From Gammaproteobacteria bacterium UBA2168 (GTDB lineage Bacteria; Pseudomonadota; Gammaproteobacteria; Pseudomonadales; Azotimanducaceae), in the NCBI GenBank assembly GCA_002327525.1, contig DCWG01000095.1:1-5958 (forward strand): a stretch of DNA of 5,958 nucleotides. The letters are read 5' to 3'. Positions 1 to 5,279 of this stretch are shown in pieces. Made by a program: the position numbers and the translations under genes. The notes below the pieces were generated by a model, which saw nothing but the letters and a program-made list of their open reading frames with translations, was not told the origin of the DNA and did no database searches. Numbering within the stretch: the stretch's first letter is position 1; each line of letters opens with the position of its first letter.

Positions 1-2120
1 AGGTGGTGGATGCGTCCATGCGGCAGTTCATGCAGAACCTCGTACTCTCGGTCGCCACGGTGGTCGCTGCGCTGTGTCTGTTCATGGGCTGGCGGGCGGG
101 TGCCGTGGTCGGCACCGTGCTGCTGCTCACGGTGCTCGGCACTTTTTACGTCATGTCGGTAATGGGTATCGAACTGCAGCGCATCTCCCTCGGAGCGCTC
201 ATGATCTCGATGGGCATGCTGGTGGACAATGGCATCGTCGTCGCCGAGGCGATGGTGATCGGGGTGCGACAGGGACTCACGCCGGCTGAGGCGGGTGCGC
301 GTGCGGTGCAGCGCACCCAGTACGCGCTGCTCGGCGCCACGGTGATCGGTATTGCCGCGTTCGGCCCCATTAGCCTGTCGGACGACGGCAGTGGGCACTT
401 CCTGTTCTCGTTGTTTCAGGTGGTGGCGATCTCGCTGCTCCTGAGCTGGGTGCTTGCCGTTACCGTGGTCCCGTTGTTCGGCACCTACCTGTTGAGAGCA
501 GGGGCTGCGGAATCGGAAGATGCGCTGTACTCGAGCTGGGCCTATGCACCTTACAGGCTGTTGATTCGGTTCGGCCTGCGCCGCACCTGGTTTACCAGCC
601 TCATCATCGTTGCCATCACGGCGGCATGTGTCTGGGGCTTTCAGTTCGTCAAGCAAGGGTTCTTTCCGATCACCAACACGCCGCTTTTCTACGTCGATTA
701 CCGGCTGGCCGAAGGCACGGATATCAACACGACGGCGGCGGACGTGCAGGAGCTCGAGAGTGTGATCGCCGAACGCGAAAACGTGGTGGCGGTGACCAGT
801 TTCATCGGGCGGGGCGCTACGCGCTTCACCACCATCATGCATCCGGAGCAGCCCAACTCCGCGTATTCGCAGCTCGTGGCGCGTGTGGCGGACGTCACCA
901 GGATGAACGACGACATGGTGGCGGTGGCTGATGAACTGCGCGGGCTCAGGCCGGACGCCGAGATTCAGGTGACGCGTGCGGAGTTCACACCGAGCAGCGG
1001 CACGTCGAAGATCGAGGCACGCTTCTCGGGCCCCGATGCTCGGGTGTTGCGCGATCTGGCGGAGCAGGCGCTGGATGTCTATCTCGGGCACGAGCTGATC
1101 GATCGCAAGACCAATTGGCGGGCGCCCGCGCTGCAGTTGGTGCCCAAGTTCGACGAGGCCGGAGCGCGGCTAGCGGGTGTGGCACGCAGAGATGTTGCTC
1201 AGAGTCTGGCGTTCGCCACATTAGGGGTGCCGGTGGGGTTGTTTCGCGATAGTGATAAGTTGATCCCCATCATCGCCCGGGCACCGGTGGACGAACGAAG
1301 AGATATCGGCGGGCTGACTGGCCGGCTGGTCTGGAGCCTGGCCCAGCAGAAACACATCCCAATGTCTCGGGTGGTTTCTTCGATGGAGCTGATCGCCGAG
1401 GACACCATGATTCACCGGCGCGAACGCGTGCGTAGTATCGACGTGATGGCGAATCCCCCGATCGGACATAATTCCACGCGCACGTTCGACCGGATTCAGG
1501 GGGATGTGGAGGCCATCGAACTGCCGCCCGGTTACCGGTTGGAGTGGGGAGGTGAGCACGAGGCCAATCTCGAGGCGAACGAGTCGCTCATAGATCGGAT
1601 TCCGGTTGCGTTCGGCGTGATGCTGCTACTCACCATCCTGATGTTCGGACGGCTTCGACAGCCGATTGTGATCTGGCTGACGGTACCGATGATTGTCTGC
1701 GGTGTGGTCATCGGATTGCTGGCAACGGATCTGCCTTTGACCTTTTCCGCACTTCTCGGATTCCTGAGCTTGTCCGGCATGTTGATCAAGAACTGCATAG
1801 TGCTGGTGGATGAGATCGACAAGCGTCTGGTGGAAGAGGGACACACACTCTCTACCATGGTGAGGGCGAGTGTCAGCCGCCTGCGGCCGGTTTTTTTGGC
1901 AACCGGTACAACCATCGCGGGCATGTCACCGCTGTTGGCGGATGCGTTCTTCAAGGAAATGGCGGTGTGCATCATGTCGGGGCTCGCGTTCGCAACACTT
2001 CTGACCCTGGTAGCGGTACCGGTTTTCTACCGCATCGCGCTGGGTAAAGAGGTTGCGGACGATTTCGCGAGCGACCATTCTCTCTCCGAGGCGCAACCGG
2101 CGCCGGACGCTGGTTCCTGA
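1..2120 (+). CDS. RND-family efflux transporter permease, C-terminal part (5' end outside window)
   Basis: This is an inner-membrane proton-driven exporter of the AcrB/HAE-1 type, which normally works as a trimer with a periplasmic adaptor and an outer-membrane channel. The frame (codons from base 3) is already open at the left edge. About 705 residues are visible, so roughly the first 300 residues of a usual ~1030 are missing; the GTG at position 3 is not a real start. Residues 13-53 form two membrane helices. Residues 61-85 are the TM4-like helix with the family motif GMLVDNGIVVAEA. A periplasmic porter/docking region follows from about 215 to 520. The C-terminal helix bundle includes SGMLIKNCIVLVDEID, whose Lys596 matches the proton-relay lysine of TM10. 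Asp75 matches the first of AcrB's two TM4 aspartates; the second is Asn76, a common variant in distant subfamilies. The tail after about 680 is hydrophilic. Substrate is unknown. The sulfatase begins 28 bp downstream. Confidence 0.93.
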   Translation, partial: VVDASMRQFMQNLVLSVATVVAALCLFMGWRAGAVVGTVLLLTVLGTFYVMSVMGIELQRISLGALMISMGMLVDNGIVVAEAMVIGVRQGLTPAEAGARAVQRTQYALLGATVIGIAAFGPISLSDDGSGHFLFSLFQVVAISLLLSWVLAVTVVPLFGTYLLRAGAAESEDALYSSWAYAPYRLLIRFGLRRTWFTSLIIVAITAACVWGFQFVKQGFFPITNTPLFYVDYRLAEGTDINTTAADVQELESVIAERENVVAVTSFIGRGATRFTTIMHPEQPNSAYSQLVARVADVTRMNDDMVAVADELRGLRPDAEIQVTRAEFTPSSGTSKIEARFSGPDARVLRDLAEQALDVYLGHELIDRKTNWRAPALQLVPKFDEAGARLAGVARRDVAQSLAFATLGVPVGLFRDSDKLIPIIARAPVDERRDIGGLTGRLVWSLAQQKHIPMSRVVSSMELIAEDTMIHRRERVRSIDVMANPPIGHNSTRTFDRIQGDVEAIELPPGYRLEWGGEHEANLEANESLIDRIPVAFGVMLLLTILMFGRLRQPIVIWLTVPMIVCGVVIGLLATDLPLTFSALLGFLSLSGMLIKNCIVLVDEIDKRLVEEGHTLSTMVRASVSRLRPVFLATGTTIAGMSPLLADAFFKEMAVCIMSGLAFATLLTLVAVPVFYRIALGKEVADDFASDHSLSEAQPAPDAGS

Positions 2121-2137
2121 TCCTTATCTCGTTACCC

Positions 2138-2144
2138 AGGGAGG
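2138..2144 (+). promoter_or_regulatory. Ribosome binding site of the sulfatase gene
   Basis: AGGGAGG lies 4 bases before the ATG at 2149. The reading frame is open further upstream to a TTG at 2053 inside the exporter gene, but that start has no such site and would place a charged, arginine-rich stretch before the signal peptide. This site therefore decides the start at 2149. Confidence 0.75.
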
Positions 2145-2148
2145 CCCC

Positions 2149-3636
2149 ATGCGCGCATTGGCTTTGTTTGCCGCCGCCACCTTACTCACGTCTTGCCAGT
2201 TGCAGCAATCGGCCGCACTCGGGACAACCGGCCAGAGGCAGCCCAACATAGTGATCCTGTTTGCCGATGATCTCGGCTACGGCGACCTCGGCAGCTACGG
2301 ACATCCCAACATTCGCACGCCCAACATCGACCAGCTGGCACGAGAGGGACAGCGCTGGACCGATTTCTACGTGGCGGCGCCCGTTTGTTCTCCGAGCCGT
2401 GGTGCGTTGCTTACGGGAAAACTGCCGGTTCGAACCGGCCTTTACGGTCAGCGGATACGGGTGATGTTCCCGGGAGAGGAGCTGGGTATTCCCGAACCTG
2501 AAACCACCCTCGCAGAGGCGCTCGGCGCCGAGGGATACCGTAGCGCCATCATCGGTAAATGGCACCTTGGTGATGCACCTGGCGCCTACCCCACACGTCA
2601 TGGGTTCGATTACTGGTACGGGCTGCCTTATTCCAACGACATGGATTGGGCCGATAGCACCTCGTTCGATGAGCTGCTGGCGATGCGCGCCAGGGGCGGA
2701 GCGGAGGCGATTGCGGGGGTGATGGCGGCTCGCAGTGGCAGGTATGCAGAACCGAAGGTCGAATACTGGAACGTACCGCTGCTTGAGAGCTCGGGCTCAG
2801 GTGAGCGCGTGGTGGAGCGACCGGCGCACCAGCCGACGCTCACACGGCGCTACACCGAGCAGGCGGTGGCGTTCGTGCAGCGCAATGCCGATAGGCCGTT
2901 TCTGTTGTACATGCCATACACCATGCCGCATACACCGATCTTCGCCAGCTCTGACTTTCAGGGCCGTTCACTCGGTAAACGCTATGGCGATGTCATCGAG
3001 GAGATCGATTGGAGCGTGGGACAGGTGCGTGCTGCGCTCGAACGTGCCGGAGTGGCAGAGCATACGCTGGTGATTTTCACCAGCGACAACGGCCCCTGGC
3101 TGTCCATGCGCCACCATGGCGGCAGCGCCGGGCTACTCAACAATGGCAAAGGCACGACATTCGAAGGCGGAATGCGCGTGCCCGCCGTGTTCTGGTGGCC
3201 GGGCACCATCACACCGGAAGTGGTGAGCGGCATCGGCAGCACCATGGATCTGTTCGCAACCAGCCTGAGTCTCGCTGGCGCGCAGCCCGTTTCCGGCATC
3301 GACGGCCTGGATCTGACGTCGGTCCTGAAAGGCACGGGCGAGAGTCCGCGCTCGGAAATCGCCTACTACCGCGCGGGAGAGCTGCAGGCGTTGCGGCGGG
3401 GTGATTTCAAGGTGCAGTTGGTTGCCGAGGGTGCGTACGGATTGCCTCCGGAGAGGCAGGTGTTGGAGACACCGAGATTGTACGATCTGCGTGAGGATCC
3501 CGGCGAACGTCATGACGTCGCCGCCCGTCATCCTGAACGGATGGAGGAGATGCTGGACGCCGTGGCACGGCATCGTGCACGGACGCGCATTGCTTCACCC
3601 TTGTTCGATGCGCGTCTGGCACGATTTGCGCGCTGA
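2149..3636 (+). CDS. Lipoprotein sulfatase (arylsulfatase A / GALNS-like, Cys-type formylglycine)
   Basis: A 495-residue sulfatase of the alkaline-phosphatase superfamily, predicted to hydrolyse a sulfate ester. It starts with a lipoprotein signal: Arg3, a short hydrophobic core, then lipobox LTSC with Cys16 as the lipid-modified residue. Gln at +2 favours the outer membrane. Catalytic features visible: metal ligands Asp40-Asp41 (ADDLGYGD), CSPSRGALLTG with Cys80 as the residue converted to formylglycine and Arg84, GKWHLG (Lys137, His139), His261 in MPHTP, TSDNGP (Asp313-Asn314) and Lys334 in GKGTTFEGGMRVP. The C-terminal subdomain carries the usual LYDLREDPGE segment. Length is normal, so the gene looks complete and functional, provided the genome encodes a maturation enzyme (FGE or anSME), which is not in this window. 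It starts 28 bp after the RND gene, suggesting co-transcription. The stop codon lies at the edge of a reversed MFS gene remnant. Substrate (carbohydrate, aryl or steroid sulfate) cannot be told. Confidence 0.95.
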   Translation: MRALALFAAATLLTSCQLQQSAALGTTGQRQPNIVILFADDLGYGDLGSYGHPNIRTPNIDQLAREGQRWTDFYVAAPVCSPSRGALLTGKLPVRTGLYGQRIRVMFPGEELGIPEPETTLAEALGAEGYRSAIIGKWHLGDAPGAYPTRHGFDYWYGLPYSNDMDWADSTSFDELLAMRARGGAEAIAGVMAARSGRYAEPKVEYWNVPLLESSGSGERVVERPAHQPTLTRRYTEQAVAFVQRNADRPFLLYMPYTMPHTPIFASSDFQGRSLGKRYGDVIEEIDWSVGQVRAALERAGVAEHTLVIFTSDNGPWLSMRHHGGSAGLLNNGKGTTFEGGMRVPAVFWWPGTITPEVVSGIGSTMDLFATSLSLAGAQPVSGIDGLDLTSVLKGTGESPRSEIAYYRAGELQALRRGDFKVQLVAEGAYGLPPERQVLETPRLYDLREDPGERHDVAARHPERMEEMLDAVARHRARTRIASPLFDARLARFAR

Positions 3637-3820
3637 CCGATGAGGGGAATCGCGACTGCGCCCATGGCGGCGGTGATTGTCAGCCCCAATGACACGCCGA
3701 GGTGCGAACCACCGAACTCCGCGCCGCAATGTCTTTGAAGAAGATCCCGTAGGAGTAGAAGAAGAAAGCCACCGCGACGAAGTCGACGAAGAAGGCTACG
3801 GCTACCATTCGCCAACCCAT
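3633..3820 (-). pseudogene. MFS transporter remnant: N-terminal stub with internal frameshift
   Basis: On the minus strand an ATG at 3820 opens MGWRMVAVAFFVDFVAV, then FFFYSYGIFFKDIA, typical of the first helix and following loop of Major Facilitator Superfamily transporters, especially monocarboxylate-like ones. At 3720-3724 the frame shifts: five bases (GCGCG) stand where one alanine codon would fit, and homology resumes in another frame as EFGGSHLGVSLGLTIT then AAMGAVAIPLIGQ (second helix). The resemblance stops at about 3633, where the reading runs into the antisense of the sulfatase 3' end. Only about 62 of the usual ~400 residues remain, so this is a dead fragment, not one sequencing error. 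There is no clear ribosome binding site. Family assignment is by pattern recognition of the two helices. Confidence 0.72.
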
Positions 3821-3897
3821 GAAACGGCCGGCGGATTGCGGAATTGAGGACACGGACGTCGCGCGCAGAGCGCGCCATTCTACTTCAGTTGGATTCT

Positions 3898-4365
3898 TTA
3901 GAGCGCAGCAGGTGTGAGAGCTTGCTCGAGAATCACTACTTCGCCGTGTAGTGAAACCGATGTGTTGAGTACGCCGATGTCGCATCTGAATGACAGAGAC
4001 GCTGATGTGCTTTCGCTCGAAGGCTCCGTTGAGGGGTATAAGACGGCATTGGCACCCTCAAGTCGTGCTCTCTGCTGCAGTGAAACGAGCGCAGAGATGA
4101 AGGCCTGTGTGCAGGAACTATCGGCTGTCTTGTCGGCATACCCGATTTCACTGTTCGCACTGAAGGTACCGAACGAGCGAACTGGTGTGAACGGTTGCCG
4201 TTGATCGAATATGAGGCGGATGTCTTCGCCGATAGCAGACTGTGCCAGCGCCGAATCCATTGTTTTAGCTATCGAGAAGTACTCATGGCGCTCCTCCGCT
4301 TGCACGACCCCGCTGACCAACATGCAGACGAATACGGCCAACACGATTCGGGAGTAGGGTGCCAT
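3898..4365 (-). CDS. Small secreted (periplasmic) protein of unknown function
   Basis: A 155-residue protein if read from the ATG at 4365. An in-frame ATG at 4383 would add MIDFQT. I prefer 4365 because it gives a normal signal peptide: short n-region with Arg6, hydrophobic core IVLAVFVCMLVSGV, cleavage probably after VQA (residue 23). Neither start has a convincing ribosome binding site. The mature part contains SFGTFSANSEIGYADK, SSCTQAFISALVSLQQRARLEGANAV, a Ser/Thr-rich stretch, FRCDIGV and a final LHGEVVIL. Cys85 and Cys128 could form a disulfide. From memory, the order 'G-T-x-S/N-x(4)-K, C-x(2)-AF-x-SAL-x-LQ-x-RA-x(2)-GANAV, C, L-x-GEVV' resembles small proteins often labelled, misleadingly, 'excinuclease ATPase subunit'; it has no UvrA-like ATPase motif. 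The frame is intact although both neighbours are decayed. Its stop is 77 bp from the start of the MFS remnant on the same strand. Confidence 0.72.
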   Translation of the reverse strand: MAPYSRIVLAVFVCMLVSGVVQAEERHEYFSIAKTMDSALAQSAIGEDIRLIFDQRQPFTPVRSFGTFSANSEIGYADKTADSSCTQAFISALVSLQQRARLEGANAVLYPSTEPSSESTSASLSFRCDIGVLNTSVSLHGEVVILEQALTPAAL

Positions 4366-4383
4366 GGTTTGAAAGTCAATCAT

Positions 4384-4532
4384 TTAGCGTGGTGGTGTGC
4401 AACCTGGTCGAAACCGATCTCGGAATCGGCTAGGTTTTGTTTGATTGGGCAGAACCTCGTTCCGCTACCGGTGGATGCGGCATGGAGCCCTTCACGTAGC
4501 TTTATGAATGCTCGTATCTGCTGATCCTATGA
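4384..4532. other. Intergenic stretch with no recognisable gene
   Basis: This stretch should contain the promoter of the small secreted protein on the minus strand, but I see no good -35/-10 pair. It holds an imperfect stem-loop with nested arms AACCT/AGGTT (4401-4405 and 4432-4436) and CCGAT/ATCGG (4414-4418 and 4425-4429), followed on the plus strand by a T-rich run. The word TATGAATG occurs at 4503-4510 and again at 4528-4535, 25 bp apart. No frame shows a recognisable protein. Confidence 0.4.
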
Positions 4533-4814
4533 ATGTTGACTGATATCGATCCATACCAAGTTAGGCCGCGGGGTGCGGCGTCCTGGACCCGCACCGATAT
4601 CGGTGCTTTTTTTCAGGGGCTTGCAGGGCTGCCCGATGTCGGCTGTCGGTAAGAGTTTTACGATCAGCACTTTTCTGATGTTGTACTACAACCAGGTATC
4701 GGCACGGCTGGCGGGATGAGGCTTGTCGACACCGCGGCTGAAGATGGGCGAGCCGACGTCGGCTGGAACTGGATGTGTCGGAAACCAGAATTCACATTCG
4801 TGTGCAGCCATAGG
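4533..4814 (+). pseudogene. Possible decayed reading frame, unrecognised
   Basis: From the ATG at 4533 one frame reads MLTDIDPYQVRPRGAASW and on through TDIGAFFQGLAGLPDVG to a TAA at 4650-4652. The same frame then stays open as EFYDQHFSDVVLQPG, MRLVDTAAEDGRADVGWNW and CRKPEFTFVCSH, up to the start of the VOC remnant. The second part has many G-initial codons and a natural amino-acid mix, so it looks like former coding sequence rather than noise. I do not recognise the family. There is no ribosome binding site. The open length (about 70 codons after the TAA) could arise by chance in GC-rich DNA, and the terminator-like hairpin at 4591-4613 falls inside the first part, which argues against a live gene. 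Confidence 0.3.
4591..4613 (+). terminator. Intrinsic terminator-like hairpin with T7 run
   Basis: GCACCGATATCGGTGC (4591-4606) is a perfect palindrome that can fold as a 6-bp GC-rich stem with an AUAU loop, followed at once by seven T on the plus strand. No T-run follows on the minus strand, so it would act on plus-strand transcripts. No intact plus-strand gene ends just before it; the nearest is the sulfatase, about 950 bp upstream. Arms upstream at 4572-4578 and 4565-4569 can form alternative pairings, so it could be part of an attenuator, or a leftover from a lost gene. The same bases can also be read as codons (TDIGAFFQ) of a possible decayed frame. Confidence 0.5.
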
Positions 4815-5097
4815 TTGTTTAACCACGTCATCCCGGGTTCTAACAACATAGCCGGCACAATGCGCCTTTAGGACAATGTACTGGCCGCCATAGGACAGCC
4901 GGCAACGGGACGAGGTGTGCTTCGTGGCACCTTCGGTGGAGGCAGTGGATGAGTTCTATCGAGTCAGCCTCATTCTGGGTGCGATCGATGAGGGTTCGCC
5001 TGGCATCAGTGCCAAAGTGCACGATGGATCTTACGCATGCTATGTGCGCGATCTCGATGGCAACAAGGTTGTTGCCGTCTGCCAGGGGGGGTGGTAA
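4815..5097 (+). pseudogene. VOC/glyoxalase-superfamily protein, pseudogene with several lesions
   Basis: The remains of a small VOC-fold protein (glyoxalase/bleomycin resistance/dioxygenase type), a family usually of about 120-130 residues. From a TTG at 4815 the frame reads LFNHVIPGSNNIA then GTMRL, a TAG at 4869-4871, then DNVLAAIG. The family usually has FYD here, so the TAG probably replaces the tyrosine codon. After AAIG the sequence passes directly to QPATG, so about 30 codons of the central part are missing. At about 4907-4912 the frame shifts, and the C-terminal half continues from 4909 as DEVCFVAPSVEAVDEFY, ending YVRDLDGNKVVAVCQGGW and TAA. His (FNHV) is a usual metal ligand; the region of the middle ligand is damaged. 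The isolated 60-residue frame from GTG 4915 is therefore the tail of a dead gene. No ribosome binding site precedes either part. Confidence 0.72.
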
Positions 5098-5279
5098 CGG
5101 GCGAGACTAGCCTCCGTTTGGTGGTCTAGGGCAGAGCAGCGTGTGTTTTGGGTATGATTCATGCAACGTATGCAAAGGGAGATACCGTCTGAGCGTTCAT
5201 CTCGACAGATCCTGTGGCCACTTCGACAGAGGCGCGCAGATGGGTCTCTCTCAACCGCCAGAATACGCTAGGAGCAACC
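5098..5279 (+). promoter_or_regulatory. Upstream region of the CrtC/AttH-like gene, with short direct repeats
   Basis: The gap between the VOC remnant and the next gene must hold that gene's promoter. TATGAT at 5153-5158 is a possible -10 box, but no good -35 lies 16-18 bp upstream. ATGCAA is repeated at 5161-5166 and 5170-5175. TCGACAGA is repeated at 5202-5209 and 5223-5230, a 21-bp period (two helical turns), around the palindrome GTGGCCAC (5214-5221). These could be operator half-sites; this is inference from spacing only. Confidence 0.3.
5270..5274 (+). promoter_or_regulatory. Ribosome binding site of the CrtC/AttH-like gene
   Basis: AGGAG stands 5 bases before the ATG at 5280 and supports that start. 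It overlaps a TAG (5269-5271) that ends a 36-codon frame opening at 5161. Confidence 0.7.

Noticed and set aside
1532..1975. 147-residue open frame on the minus strand within the RND gene
   Set aside because: Shadow of the conserved RND C-terminal helix bundle; Ser/Thr-rich without motifs.
2053..2148. Longer sulfatase start at TTG 2053
   Set aside because: It overlaps the RND gene, adds an arginine-rich stretch before the signal peptide and lacks a ribosome binding site; AGGGAGG directs the start at 2149.
3861..3875. Hairpin GCGCGC-AGA-GCGCGC between the secreted-protein gene and the MFS remnant
   Set aside because: No T-run follows on either strand, so it is not a convincing terminator; alternating GC makes self-complementarity trivial.
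4561..4613. tRNA or known structured RNA
   Set aside because: No T-loop, anticodon arm or CCA end, and no match to remembered SRP, tmRNA or RNase P cores.
4664..4858. 64-residue minus-strand frame
   Set aside because: No recognisable motif; it lies opposite the better supported plus-strand remnants.
5161..5271. 36-codon frame just upstream of the last gene (possible leader peptide)
   Set aside because: No ribosome binding site, no run of regulatory codons and no terminator/antiterminator fold seen after it; short enough to occur by chance.
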